The notes beneath the pieces were generated by a model. That model did no database searches. It was not told where the DNA came from and saw only the letters and a list, made by a program, of their open reading frames with translations. From assembly GCF_016718685.1 (NCBI RefSeq), contig NZ_JADKCX010000144.1, forward strand, positions 22,344 to 86,343: a stretch of 64,000 nucleotides of DNA, read 5' to 3'. Position numbers and translations under genes: made by a program. Shown here one piece after another: positions 1 through 9,615 of this stretch (its first letter is position 1; each line of letters opens with the position of its first letter). This stretch comes from Haliscomenobacter sp. Its GTDB lineage: Bacteria > Bacteroidota > Bacteroidia > Chitinophagales > Saprospiraceae.

Positions 1-423
1 GCGTCAAGCTACTGACACCCAAATCAATGCGGGTTTGGAGTTTTCCACTTTCATTCTCAGTAGACGTGTAATAGGCCAGGCGGTAAGAAAGTATTTTTTC
101 CACAATGGCTTGCGAAAGGTCTCTGGAAATGAAAATGCGCAGCTTTTCGCCATAAAATTTTTGACCAAACTGCACCACAGAATAAATCAACTCTCTTTGC
201 CAATCAGCACAATACTGATGAAGGTCAGCAGTTTTATACCATCCTTCAAGGTCTTGTTCGCCAGCAGCAGCTCGTTGACATGATCTACGGTATAGCGCAG
301 AATCAAGGCATTGACTTGGGCGGCGAATGAACCAATGGCGGTAAGGAACAAGGTCGCCAGCAGGAGTTTTTGATAAGGTTTGACAAAGGGATAAAGGTGG
401 CGAAATAAATTGGAGATGGTCAT
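1..423 (-). CDS. ABC transporter permease domain, N-terminal part, frameshifted and cut by the window edge
   Basis: The first ~79 residues hold a hydrophobic helix (about residues 18-42) and the start of a second, as in the transmembrane domain of fused exporter-type ABC transporters. The frame breaks near 187-200. Below that, another frame continues the same domain, reading YGEKLRIFISRDL and then a LSYRLAYYTSTE stretch typical of the intracellular loop of exporters. The ATPase part would lie beyond base 1. I take ATG 423-421 as start; a TTG lies one codon upstream. Substrate cannot be told. The break is most likely a sequencing indel. Confidence 0.75.
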
Positions 424-537
424 CAAGGAGTGGTTTTATCGCGTGCTGGTCTAAAAAATTGATGGCTTAAAATTACAGAATAATTTTAAGCCATCAGCTT
501 TATTGGCAGATTCCAATAGGGTAGTTTTGAAGCTCTA

Positions 538-834
538 TCAATCGTACGTAAATACCCGCAATTTGTTTTTGGTCGCAATGAGTTCTTGCTCCAATGTATT
601 GATTCGTTTCAGCAAAGTAGCAATGGCGTCGATGCCTTCGAGGTTGATGTTGAGGTCATAATGAAGGCGCAACATTTTTTCAACCTCGGGCAATTGTTCC
701 TGCGGGAAGTATGGATTGTTCTCGATGACCACGATTTCCACCAATTCATATTCTTGCAGGGCAAAGATGAAAGCGGTATCAATATTGTGCAGTTGGCAGA
801 ATTGCGCGAGCTGGATCAAGTTGTTATTTTCCAT
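538..834 (-). CDS. cbpM: Chaperone modulator CbpM
   Basis: This 98-residue protein has the CbpM form: an N-terminal MerR-like helical part (LIQLAQFCQLHNIDTAFIFA) followed by hydrophobic, acidic helices and a C-terminal coiled coil around KRINTLEQELIATKNK. CbpM binds the J-domain of CbpA and restrains its stimulation of DnaK. It starts inside the last codons of the DnaJ-like gene just upstream on the same strand (11-bp overlap), so the two are translationally coupled. This is the usual cbpA-cbpM order. Length is normal for the family and the call rests on both sequence and context. Confidence 0.85.
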   Translation of the reverse strand: MENNNLIQLAQFCQLHNIDTAFIFALQEYELVEIVVIENNPYFPQEQLPEVEKMLRLHYDLNINLEGIDAIATLLKRINTLEQELIATKNKLRVFTYD

Positions 835-1727
835 TGCTTCTCATTTTTGCCAATTCGTTAAACAATGCTTTTTCCTGTTCAGAAAGCTTGGTTGGCAGCT
901 TCACTTGGTAGCTGAGGTACAAATCACCGAATACATTTTCTTTTTTATACACGGGAAACCCTTTGCCTTTCAATTTGACTTTTGTCCCGGATTGCGTTTC
1001 CGGTGCTACCTTTAATTTCACTTTACCGTCGAGGGTATCCACCGTGGTCTCGCCTCCCAATAGGGCGGTATACAAGTCCAGCTCTACGTTGGCGTACAAA
1101 TTGCTGCCTTCCCTTTTGAATTTTGGATGGTCTGTGATCGAAAACGTGAGGTACAGATCACCATTGGGGCCACCATTTACACCGGGGTTTCCGTGACCGG
1201 TTATTTTGATGGTTTGTTCGTGCTCAACCCCCGCCGGGATGGTCAGGCGGATGTTTTTGCCGTTGACGGTCAAAGTCCGCTGATGGCTTTGATACACATC
1301 AATTAAATCGAGCTGCAACTCGGCATGCAAATCTTGCCCTCGGAACCGGGTTTGCCGATTGCTGCTTCTGCCTCGGGCCTCTTCACCAAACATGGATTCA
1401 AAGAAATCCAATCACCCCGGCAAAATTTTCCGAACTTTGTCGTCTTCCTGATTGCCGCTGGTTTTGACTTTGTTGTTGTCTGTTTTTTTCAATTTCATCC
1501 GCGTGTTGCCAGTCCTTTCCGTACTTGTCGTATTTTTTCCTCTTGTCAGGATCGCTCAATACTTCATTGGCTTCGTTGGCTTCTTTGAATTTTTTTTCTG
1601 CTTCTTTGTTGTTGGGATTTAAATCGGGATGGTATTTTCTGGCCAATTTGCGGTACGCGCTTTTGATGTCGGCATCCACAGCGGTTTTGGGGACTCCCAG
1701 GATTTGATAATAATCAATGAATTCCAT
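824..1727 (-). CDS. cbpA: DnaJ-family co-chaperone (CbpA-like), one frameshift
   Basis: The N-terminal J-domain (residues ~5-70) carries the HPD motif in YHPDLNPNNKEAEKKFKEAN, which stimulates DnaK ATPase. A short Q/R/S-rich linker follows, then two C-terminal substrate-binding beta domains (LTIPAGVEHEQTIKITGHGN; LKGKGFPVYKKENVFGDLY). There is no CxxCxGxG zinc region, which makes it CbpA-type rather than DnaJ proper. The reading frame changes at about 1400-1411 in the linker, where a GD-FFESMFG motif should run on; one or two bases are wrong there. Joined length is about 300 residues, normal for CbpA. Overlaps cbpM. Confidence 0.88.
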
Positions 1728-1802
1728 CTGGTTCGTTTAAGTTTTGTTAGTTAAATGCACAAACCCCCAATGTTAAATGACAAAACTCACCCGGGTAAAG
1801 GG

Positions 1803-1920
1803 CGCAGCGGAGTTCCGCGGTTACTCGTTACCTGTAACTCAGTGGCCTAAGCATTGTTTTACCAAGAATAAAAGGGGGCATGCGCCTCGTTTGGTGAGTA
1901 AAACTCTGCGGAACCTGCGG
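1803..1920. repeat. Imperfect inverted repeat in the cbpA upstream gap
   Basis: The 273-base gap between cbpA and the next gene contains an imperfect inverted repeat. The left arm around GGAGTTCCGCGGTTACTC (1809-1826) matches in reverse the right arm from GAGTAAAACTCTGCGGAACC (1896-1915), with small indels. The gap shows no coding potential. It may be a decayed member of the palindromes seen elsewhere in the window, but its arms match none of the clear families. Confidence 0.35.
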
Positions 1921-2000
1921 TAAACTATTGGATTGAAATCGCAAACTACCGGTGAAAAGATTGGTTGACTTTGAGTTATAACTGAATATAAAAGCGGTGG

Positions 2001-3226
2001 TTATACGACCCCGGCATGCGCTATCAAGCGCTCCAAAAGTGCATCACCCATCGCTGTACTCGCGGTCAAAACGCCAAAAGTACCCGGCATTTTGCCTTCA
2101 TCCTTTGCCAGACATATGGCGCATTCCGCCAGCATTTTAGAGGTAGAACCATATCCGGGATCACGGTCACCTTTGACCTGGGCTTTTACTATTTTGCCAT
2201 CAGGAAGCGTTCCATACAGCACAAAATAAAAATATCCTGATTCACGCACGGCCTTGCTGGGGCCTTCGCCCGGTTTGGGCATAGAGCGGAGTACGATTTT
2301 GGAGCAGGCCTTTGGGTTTGGCGGATACCAGAACGCCCAACATCAGCAACATCGCGATGCCTCTAATACGTCCTTTAAAGCCCTTGCCAGTCATCATGGC
2401 TTCTTCATAAGTAAAGGCTTCTCCATAAGGAAATCCCTGGAGGGCATGGCTGCGGCGCACGATACGCGTATTGATGCCCGCCATAACAAAAGGAGCAATC
2501 AAGATTTTGCAACTGGGTCAAAATACAATCCTTGTAAATCCGGACGATCAGGCCCTTTAAAAGTGGGATCGGGATTGAGGGTGTAAGGGTTTGCAATGAG
2601 CCTGGCAAAACTGCGGTCGGCTTTGGCCTGGTTGATCTGCGCAATCATGCTGGCAAAGGTGCCCCCGCTGAGGCCCTCTTTGGCGCCTTTTACGAGGTTT
2701 TGATGTGGGTAGCATACACCCCATACTGTTTGTGGATTTCTTTTTGTAAAAAATAAACCCCCATATCGGAAGGAATCGAGTCGAATCCACAGGAATGGAC
2801 AATTTTGATTTTGGCATCTTTGGCGGCTTGATGGTAGCGATCGATCATCTGGCGCATCCAACCTGCTTCCCCGCTCAAGTCGCAATAATGGGTACGGGAG
2901 CTTACACAGGCTTCCACCAACAAGCTTCCATATTGGGTATACGGACCAACCGTAGTACACACCACCTTGGCCTGAGCCGCCATGGCCAGCAGTGAATTCT
3001 TGTTAAAACCATCGGCAATGATGATGGGGATTTGCGGATGCCCCAATTCATTCAGCATCTCCTGCAGTTTTTCCCGATTGCGGCCAGCAACCGCCCAGTT
3101 CAACGGGTTACTGAGCGAAGCCGAAGTGTGGTCACTGAGCGAAGCCGAAGTGAGGTATTCCGCCACCAGGCGGCCAGTAAAACCCGAAGCGCCCCAGAGG
3201 ATGAGGTCGTATTGGCGTGTATGCAT
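2001..3226 (-). CDS. Saccharopine dehydrogenase-like NAD(P)-binding protein (trans-acting enoyl reductase type), three frameshifts
   Basis: The N-terminus has a Rossmann motif LILWGASGFTGRLVAEYL, followed by VVCTTVGPYTQYG and HYCDLSGEAGWMRQM, which mark the saccharopine dehydrogenase-like reductase group (~400 residues). The protein continues in three further frames: a segment with FASMIAQINQAKADRSFAR, one with INTRIVRRSHALQGFPYGEAF, and a C-terminal part with KAQVKGDRDPGYGSTSKM. Together they make one full-length protein, so indels near 2690, 2500 and 2260-2280 are the likely cause. Between residues ~25 and 42 lies an 8-residue duplication, TSASLSDH/TSASLSNP, coded by an inserted 24-bp repeat. 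Substrate unknown. Confidence 0.8.
3110..3152. repeat. Two tandem 24-bp-spaced copies of a dispersed motif inside a coding region
   Basis: ACTGAGCGAAGCCGAAGTG occurs at 3110-3128 and again at 3134-3152, a period of exactly 24 bp, so the reading frame of the reductase gene is kept (8 codons per unit). Relatives of this motif, CCGAGCGAAGTCGAGGTG and its complement, sit in the loops of palindromes near 34110-34130 and 22007-22029. It appears to be a small dispersed repeat that has entered a gene. Confidence 0.7.
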
Positions 3227-3333
3227 GTCCTATTTATTTAAAAGTGGGGTGAAATCAAATATACGCCATTAAAGCCCCTAAATGTTAAAATCATTTTGGG
3301 TGAAAACCAAAAAACCGCATTCCCGTTTAATCC

Positions 3334-4259
3334 ATGACAAGCATACAGTTAAAAAAAAAAAGCAAGCAAAACTCATTCTAAGCACAATCACGGCTATTTT
3401 TGCCACTTTTCTGCCGTTTTGGGCATAATGATAGCCACCTTTTTCTGTTCCTGTGAAGCAGAAGAACTGGTCTTTTTTACCAATGATGCTGCGGTGTTTT
3501 TGGTCATTGATGAAGAAAGCATCGACAATGGCAATGAACCCAGTAATTTTTCTGAACGGCATAAACGACCAATTGGCACGGTAGGTTGTACGCCAATCGC
3601 TGCGCTACTTTCAGAACAATGTAGGCGAACAAATTGATTTGTATACGGGAGAAGTGGGCGATGAAGGCTGGCACGCCCTAAAAACCATTCCCAATTCCTG
3701 GATCAATGCCGGTCCAAGTGGCAACGGATTGCTGAATTTTCTCGCACCTGGCCCCGGTTTGGGTGGTGGTGAAGATGATCGTAGGAGGTTTTACTGGACA
3801 AAATTCCCAATGTCAACCCCTTGCGCGCCACTGGATTGGCCAGGCGAATGGAAAACGGTAGTCGCCTTCGGGTTTACGATGGCGACATCAGCATCAATTA
3901 CGCTCCGTTAAACGGAAACCTGATGGGTGCTAATCTGGGCTTGGTGGCATTTGATGTGCTTTTTGAAGTCACGAACGGAAAGATGGATCCAGCTCTTCAT
4001 TGCCCAGAGTCAGCATTCGGTTACCGCAGTGTGCTAGACCGATGTGTCTGCGTTGCCTTTGGCCTTGTTTTCGAATGCACCGCTGCCAAAATCTTCATCG
4101 GAGCCTTTTGATATTAGTGCCAGGCAATACGCCGCCTTTGATTAGTTTGACTCCGGCGAATTGGTTATGGTTGTGGTGGTTTATTTGTGGGAGTCAACGC
4201 AGAATAATGAATTGCTAAAAGCAGGTGTACTTTTTTACCATACCGAGTCGATTTGGTGA
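3334..4259 (+). pseudogene. Broken gene for a secreted or lipid-anchored protein of unknown function
   Basis: No single frame is open, but a protein can be followed through at least five frames. It begins at an ATG at 3334 and a lysine-rich start over a run of 11 A, then a hydrophobic stretch LILSTITAIFATFLPFW and a possible lipobox near ATFFCSCEAEE. After that come EESIDNGNEPSNFSE, YTGEVGDEGWHALKTIPNSW, PGPGLGGGEDD, RVYDGDISINYAPLNGN, and a C-terminal ELVMVVVVYLWESTQNNELL. I do not recognise the family. Codon use is normal for the window, so it is either an intact gene with many sequencing indels or a recent pseudogene. Start and end are approximate. Confidence 0.5.
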
Positions 4260-4357
4260 GGTGGCATGCTCCTCCGGGCAGCCCGTTCAGCTTAAAGAAA
4301 TTGGCTGTTTTTGCTGAGGTAGCTATTTTTTGGGCAGGAATGCTGATGCGAAATCCC

Positions 4358-4954
4358 TACCCCCGCTTCCGCAAAACCTCCTCTACCGTCATCTCAAAAT
4401 CCGATAGCACGGAGCAGCCGAGCAGGCATCTCTCCAGTCAGCACAGTCATGTTCCGCAGATCGCCGCCCGTAAACACATGTACCTCACCTGTCAAAGGCA
4501 AAATATGCCATACCACCTGTACCCCGGCAGCACGGTAGTCCTGCATTTTGAGAAAGACCCGATTGATGGCGTCGTGGTTGGAGATGATTTCAATGACAAA
4601 TTGGGGCACTGGGCGAACACCGTCGGCAGCAGCTTCAATTTGGGCTGAACTGAAATAAGCGATATCGGGACGGCGGTGTTTGTTGAGAAAAAACACATCA
4701 CCTTCAGTAATCAGGGCTCCGTTTACCAAACCATTGGCCTGAAGTCGATAAAAGAAATTTTGCAGATTCTGGATGATGTAAAATTGGGTATAGTCCACAG
4801 TGCGTCGGGTTTTTTCCACTACACCATCCAGCCATTCGTATTTGAAAGCGTCTTCACGGCTTAGGTATTTGCGTTGAAAAAGCTCCCAGGAAATCAGGCC
4901 ATCTTTGGCCTTTCCCTGGTTATTTTCCTTGCTGGTAGCGGTCGCATTTGCCAT
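4358..4954 (-). CDS. Uma2-family (DUF820) endonuclease-like protein
   Basis: This ~198-residue protein has the Uma2 fold order: YEWLDGVVEKT near residue 40, EGDVFFLNKHRRPDIAYFS with the conserved RRPD, then PQFVIEIISNHDAINRVFLK giving the E-x-I/S-x-x-D pattern of the PD-(D/E)XK core, and YRAAGVQVVWHILP. The frame as read stops after GF at 4394, but shifting by one base restores the usual C-terminal SDFEMTVEEVLRKRG ending at 4358, so one indel is likely near 4394-4400. The role of Uma2 proteins is not established; they are common in cyanobacteria and Bacteroidota, often in many copies. Confidence 0.85.
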
Positions 4955-4977
4955 TGATGTTTTGTTTACTCAGTAGA

Positions 4978-4985
4978 CAAAGTTA
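4978..4985 (-). promoter_or_regulatory. -7 promoter box of the Uma2 gene
   Basis: On the minus strand this reads TAACTTTG, an exact match to the Bacteroidota -7 element TAnnTTTG, 23 bases before the start codon at 4954. A clear TTG -33 element at the right spacing is not present (ACTGG instead), so strength is uncertain. Confidence 0.5.
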
Positions 4986-5090
4986 AATTATTTCTGCTAA
5001 AAAATCCAGTTGTGGCCGAGATGCTTTCAAGAACCAGCAGTTATTTTTAGCATGGTACTTGACATTCTCCCAAAACCCCCTAACTTTGCG

Positions 5091-5098
5091 TCTCAAAG
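5091..5098 (+). promoter_or_regulatory. -7 promoter box before the 5.1-7.6 kb cassette
   Basis: TAACTTTG matches the Bacteroidota -7 consensus and ends 11 bases before the chosen ATG at 5110, implying a very short leader. A TTG at 5059-5061 is too far away (29-base spacer) to be a convincing -33 box. Confidence 0.5.
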
Positions 5099-5109
5099 TA
5101 CTTCATGAT

Positions 5110-5754
5110 ATGACCCAACCACAGCACCCGGAATCTTTGGACACCCTGCAAGCAATCCGTTCTTTGATGGAGCGCTCTTCCCGCTTTATTTCGCTCAGCG
5201 GCCTGTCGGGGGTGAGTGCGGGCATCTGCGCCTTGATTGGTGCGACTGTTGCTGGGGTTTATCTGGGGCGCTTTGACGGCCAGGAACTGAATTACGACAA
5301 CTTTTACGAACTGGAACGCTGGGGCATGAAGGTAAACATTTTCATGTTTTTGGACGCAGGCCTGGTACTGGTGTTTGCCGTTTTATCCGCTATCTACTTC
5401 ACGACCCGCAAGGCCAAACAAAAAGGGCTAAAGGTCTGGGACGCGGTAACACGGCGTTTAGTTCTAAGCTTGGCGGTTCCATTGTTGGCCGGAGGGGTGT
5501 TTATTTTGGCCTTGTTGTACCACGGCATCATTGGCCTGGTGGCGCCTTGCACCTTGTTGTTTTATGGACTGGGCTTGGTCAATGCGAGCAAATACACCCT
5601 CGACGATGTGCGGCAATTGGGCTATGCTCAAATTGTACTCGGTTTACTTACCTGCTTCAACGTTGGCTACGGACTGGAAAGCTGGGCACTGGGTTTTGGG
5701 GTTTTGCACATTGCCTATGGCTTCTACATGTACTACAAATACGAACGCTCATAA
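5110..5754 (+). CDS. Hypothetical four- to six-helix membrane protein
   Basis: This 214-residue protein has hydrophobic helices at about residues 28-52, 78-103, 125-150, 152-170 and 180-207, separated by short charged loops (TTRKAKQKGLK). ATG 5110 is preferred over an in-frame upstream start because the -7 box TAACTTTG lies at 5091-5098. The gene is followed after 12 bases by a winged-helix regulator and then a DUF4173-like membrane protein, so the three look like one operon. I cannot assign a function. The C-terminus is short and polar (YYKYERS). Confidence 0.7.
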   Translation: MTQPQHPESLDTLQAIRSLMERSSRFISLSGLSGVSAGICALIGATVAGVYLGRFDGQELNYDNFYELERWGMKVNIFMFLDAGLVLVFAVLSAIYFTTRKAKQKGLKVWDAVTRRLVLSLAVPLLAGGVFILALLYHGIIGLVAPCTLLFYGLGLVNASKYTLDDVRQLGYAQIVLGLLTCFNVGYGLESWALGFGVLHIAYGFYMYYKYERS

Positions 5755-5766
5755 CGATACCAGGAG

Positions 5767-6086
5767 ATGAAAGTACTCATTGAAGGTTTGAGCGATACCT
5801 TTGACAACCGGGTGAGGTTGGGGATCATGTCCATGTTGATGGTCAATGACTGGGTGGAGTTTACCACCTTCAAATCCATGCTCGACCTGACCGACGGGCG
5901 TTTGGCCAGTCACCTCAAAGTATTGGAAGGGGAGGCTTACATCGAAGTGCAAAAACAATTCATCGGGCGCAAACCCAACACCTCTTACCGCGCCACGCCC
6001 CAAGGAAGGAAGGCTTTTAACGACCATCTGGATGCGCTGGAAAAATTGCTTAAAACTGCGGTCCCCAAATGGCGATCAGTCAGTGA
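5767..6086 (+). CDS. Winged-helix transcriptional regulator (MarR/ArsR-like), 3' end uncertain
   Basis: About 105 residues form a compact winged helix-turn-helix: RVRLGIMSMLMVNDWVEFTT, then LTDGRLASHLKVLEGEAYIE as the recognition helix region, then a wing around PNTSYRATPQGRKAF and a final helix LDALEKLLK. Such small regulators typically bind as dimers and control the neighbouring operon. As printed, the frame stays open to 6525, but from about 6090 on it shadows the next gene. A one-base shift gives a stop at 6084-6086, the natural length, so an indel near 6060-6075 is inferred. Likely regulates its own cassette. Confidence 0.75.
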
Positions 6087-6151
6087 AAACAAGGAAACCA
6101 AAATCGTAATTGTTTTTGTTCAAAACTTTGAAATTCAAAGTACTTTTAAAT

Positions 6152-7620
6152 ATGAAAAATCTAATGATCAACGAAAACCAGAGCTGGCCAGTACGTTCCC
6201 TCAATGGCCAATTGCTGATCACGGCCTTGCTGGCCGGTGGGGCAGGCTTGTACACCATCCTGTTTTGGCGGGCGGAGTTGGGGCTGAATGCCTTGCTATT
6301 CTCTGGGTTTCTAGCCTTGGTGGTGTGGTTGATGCACCCGGAATACAGGGCTGCACCTCGACTGTGGTGGGTGACCCTGGGGGTATTGCTCAGTGCGGTG
6401 GCGGTCGGGTGGCAACATTCTTTATTGGCGCAGATTACCCATGTGATTTCGATTTTTTTGTTTGCTGGGCTTTGCGCAAGCGCGTGAATTGCGCTTTTTG
6501 GGCTTTGCCTTGTTGTTGGCATTGAGTAGCTTATTCAGTGCACCACTTGCCTGGTGGAAACGTTGGGAGTACACCTACGAGGCGTCTTTTCGTTGGTTTC
6601 GCACCTGGGCTTACCTGACATTTCTGCCTTTGGGGCTGTTGGTTTTATTTTTCAACATCTACTATTTTGCCAATTCCCAATTTGCCCAACTCGTTGATCA
6701 GTTGCTGGCCTGGGTTGCCATTTTAGCCCCTGGAAAAGCGCCGCGTTGATGCAAGGGGCATTGTTGATGAGTGTATTGATTTGGTCGTCGGTGTGGACGC
6801 CTGAACTCCAGAAGGTAGAACAAAGTTTTGGACTGTGGAAAAAGCGGCGACGCTTGCGTTTGAAAACCTTCATGCCCACGCTGGCACTAAAGCGGCATTA
6901 TTATTCGGCATTGTTGAGCTTTGGTCTCTTGAATGGCTTATTGCTGCTGGTCAATTTGACGGACATTCAAGGGGTTTGGCTGAACCAGCAAGCCGCAGCG
7001 CCGCAGAACTAAGCGATTATGTACACCAGGGAACCTACCTGTTGATCTATGCATTGGGTTTGGCGATGGCCGTAACTACTTATTTCTTTCGTGGTAACCT
7101 GCATTTTTTGCAGGACAACCAAAAGCTCAAATTGTTGGCTTATGCCTGGATTGTACAAAATATCATCCTCGCGCTCTCGGTTGCCTGGAGGAATTACCAT
7201 TACATCGTCGAATACGGTTTGGCTTACAAAAGGCTGGGGGTCTTGTGGTTTTTGATTTTAGTTGCATTAGGACTGTATTCTTTGTTTGTGATGATCCGGC
7301 AGCGGAGGTCTTTGTATTACTTGTGGGTGGTCAACGCCTGGTTTGTGTACGCCAGTTTATTGAGTACGAGCATGGTCAATTGGGATGTGCTCATCACGCG
7401 GTACAATTTGAGTCAGGCGCAGCATGCGAAAATAGACACCATGTTTTTGTTGAGAGAAGTGTCGGATAAAAACCTGCCCTTGCTCTTGAACGAACACGAA
7501 CGCCTGCTCGAACGCAGCAATAGCGCACCCGAAACTGTGGACAAGTTTTTGCAGTTGAAAATAAAGGCTTTCGAGCGAAGAACGGCTCGGCAAGGATGGG
7601 CGCTGGAATTGGGCGGATGA
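6152..7620 (+). CDS. DUF4173/DUF4153-like polytopic membrane protein, three frameshifts
   Basis: Four frames together make a ~490-residue protein with about ten hydrophobic helices. Segments include SLNGQLLITALLAGGAGLY, a WWKRWEYTYEASFRWFRTW loop, and the conserved C-terminal block SDYVHQGTYLLIYALGLAM, YFRGNLHFL-like (here FFRGNLHFL), KLKLLAYAWIVQNIILALSV, RNYHYIVEYGLAYKRLGV. The last block is what marks this family of membrane proteins of unknown function in Bacteroidota. Breaks lie near 6480, 6745 and 6990-7010. ATG 6152 is used rather than an earlier start that overlaps the regulator. It follows the winged-helix gene, an arrangement I associate with these proteins. Confidence 0.75.
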
Positions 7621-7643
7621 GGTAACGAGGAGAGCGCTGTAGA

Positions 7644-7717
7644 TTTTTTTCACCACAGATGAACACAGATTAGCATGAGAAAAAATCTGTGTTTATCTGT
7701 GTGAATCTGTGGTGAAA
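7644..7717. repeat. Intergenic palindrome, CACAGATT family, copy 1
   Basis: The left arm TTCACCACAGATGAACACAG (7650-7669) pairs with the right arm ending TCTGTGGTGAAAA at 7717, around a loop of about 12 bases (AGCATGAGAAAA). It lies between two convergent genes with only a few bases to spare on either side. Other members are at 38041-38130 and 52811-52895. There is no U-tract after the stem. Confidence 0.85.
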
Positions 7718-7718
7718 A

Positions 7719-8818
7719 CTACCTGCTCCGCTTTGACTTATTCGTTTTGTAATCCCGGAACACAAATTCTCCCAAACCATCCAAACTGCTGTAAAACGCC
7801 TTACCATTGTTGGCACGGGTGAAAGAATCCACGAAGCGCACCAGGTAAGGATCGCGGGCAATCATAAAGGTGGTGATGGGAATGCCAATCTTACGGCAAC
7901 TCTGCGCCAAATTGAGTGTGCGCGTCAAAATCGTTCGGTCAATGCCAAAACTGTTTTTATAGTATTTTTTGCCTTTTTTGATGCAAGTTGGTTTGCCATC
8001 GGTGATCATAAAGATCTGTTTGTTGGGATTGCGGCGTTTTTTCAGCAAATCCATGGCCAGTTCAAGTCCGGCGACGGTATTGGTATGGTAAGCCCCACTT
8101 GCGAAAGGGGGAGGTCTTTGATTTCGAGTTGCCAGGCATCATCGCCAAATACGATGATGGCGAGGGTATCTTTGGGGTAACGCGTGGTGATGAATTCCGA
8201 AAGCGCCATGGCCACCCGTTTGGCGGGGGTAATGCGGTCTTCGCCATAGAGGATCATCGAGTGCGAGATGTCGATCATCAGCACGGTACTGGTCTGGCTT
8301 TGGTAGAAAGTTTCGTGTACCTCCAGGTCCTCGTGGGTCAGCTTGAACTCTTCGATGCCGTGGTTGATCTGGGCATTGCGGAGTGATTCCGAAACAGCGA
8401 GTTTGTCCAGTTGATCCCCAAATTCGTAGGGGCGCAATTCGGCGGTAAGTTCGTCACCCCGGCCTTCGGCTTTGGTACTGTGGTTGCCCTGTTTGGCTTT
8501 TTTGATGTTGCCAAACACATCCTCCAGGGCCTTTTGCCGCAAGGCAATTTCCATCTTGGCCGCAATGGTAAACCCGCCCTGCTGCTGGTCGGGTTGCTTG
8601 AGGTAACCTTTGTCAATCAAGTCCTGGATAAAATCGGCCATGCCGTAATTGTTATCCGTAAGCTTTGTATTCTTTGTCCAGTTCGGTCAACCAGGACAAT
8701 GCCTCGTTAACGTCTCCGAAGTGTACATCAGAAGTTCTTGAAATACTTTCAACAGCCTTTCAAAAGGAGTTCCGCCTTCTGGTCCGGCTTGATATTCACC
8801 AAATTTCCATCCAATCAT
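7719..8818 (-). CDS. VWA-domain protein (CoxE/BatA-like), two frameshifts
   Basis: The protein can be followed from ATG 8818 (WKFGEYQAGPEGGTPFERL, then a frameshift near 8720) through ADFIQDLIDKGYL and a von Willebrand A domain with the MIDAS motif DISHS in VLMIDISHSMILYGEDRITP, then FGDDAW, and in a third frame QIFMITDGKPTC with the conserved T-D-G of MIDAS site 3. Joined length is about 365 residues. Breaks near 8720 and 8050. VWA proteins of this type usually act with a MoxR AAA ATPase, but none is adjacent here. No signal peptide, so it is cytoplasmic. Confidence 0.8.
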
Positions 8819-8932
8819 TGGAAATTATTTTGCGTAGCAAGTTAATGGCAGGATAGCCAAAATTATGGAACACCTTTCAACGGGTATTCAGTTTACCAAA
8901 TACAAAAAATATTGAAAGGCATGATCACCTGT

Positions 8933-9469
8933 TCAATCCATCATGCAACATTTGAGCAATTCCTCGTAATCAGGACGGTCAGAGGATAAAGAATGAATGA
9001 AACTTTCGCGGATTTCTCCATTTTGGATGACAAACACCCCGGGCATTTGGAAACCATCACCCAGCTGAGGGCCGGCACCATGCCCTGCTACAACCCCTGC
9101 GGAAAACCCTCGAATCCAGGAGTGTAAGCCAAAAAGTTGGTTAAAATTACCTTTCATCAAGCCAAATGCGCGGTAGAAAGTACATTCAGGATCGCTGATG
9201 TGAATGGCGTTTTCGAGGTCATAACGGGTAAAATAGCGTTCCGCAATGTCATTGTCGGTCATGTGTACAAAGACGATGCGGGTTCCGGTAGATTCGATTT
9301 CTTTGCGGCGCTTGGAGATGTCAGAAAGGGCTTCCCGGCAGAATACGCAACCAAAATGGCGCAAAAATACAAGTAGGACCGGGGATTTTTCCGCAGTATC
9401 ACGCAGGCTTTGGCCCGTACTGGTAATCATTTGATCCAAAACTTCTTCTTGTATTACAACAGGAATCAT
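8933..9469 (-). CDS. Peroxiredoxin-like (AhpC/TSA, PRXL2-type) protein
   Basis: This 178-residue protein has a thioredoxin-like fold with the active-site motif HFGCVFCRE (CxxC) near residues 38-46, followed by IVFVHMTDNDIAERYF and a SDPECTFYRAFGL loop typical of the PRXL2/SelL-like branch of the AhpC/TSA superfamily. These are thought to be thiol oxidoreductases. The C-terminal PGVFVIQNGEIRESF strand completes the fold. No signal peptide. Single gene between a VWA gene and mdh, on the same strand, with a weak palindrome separating it from mdh. Confidence 0.85.
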   Translation of the reverse strand: MIPVVIQEEVLDQMITSTGQSLRDTAEKSPVLLVFLRHFGCVFCREALSDISKRRKEIESTGTRIVFVHMTDNDIAERYFTRYDLENAIHISDPECTFYRAFGLMKGNFNQLFGLHSWIRGFSAGVVAGHGAGPQLGDGFQMPGVFVIQNGEIRESFIHSLSSDRPDYEELLKCCMMD

Positions 9470-9519
9470 AAAATTGAAATTTTAGATAGTAACACGGGGA
9501 GGAAGAGTTCAAAGTGGTT

Positions 9520-9613
9520 CAGGTTTAACCGTTCTGGGTTTAAGTTCACAAGAAGGTTCGTGCAACTTAAAAACCCTAAACCCAAAAACCCAAACTCAAA
9601 ACTCAAAACCTAA
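9520..9613. repeat. Weak intergenic palindrome of GGGTTT/AAACCC type
   Basis: Left-hand words GGTTTAACC and GGGTTTAAGTT are echoed in reverse in a longer right-hand run of AAACCC words (AACTTAAAAACCCTAAACCC). It ends two bases before the mdh stop. The arms are imperfect and unequal, so this may be a decaying or still-growing member of the GTTGAAAAGTT palindromes. Confidence 0.5.
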
Positions 9614-9615
9614 AC

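Noticed and set aside
6087..6525. Extension of the winged-helix regulator to 252 residues
   Set aside because: From about 6090 the frame runs out of phase over the next gene, whose own frame encodes clear membrane helices; the extension results from an indel.
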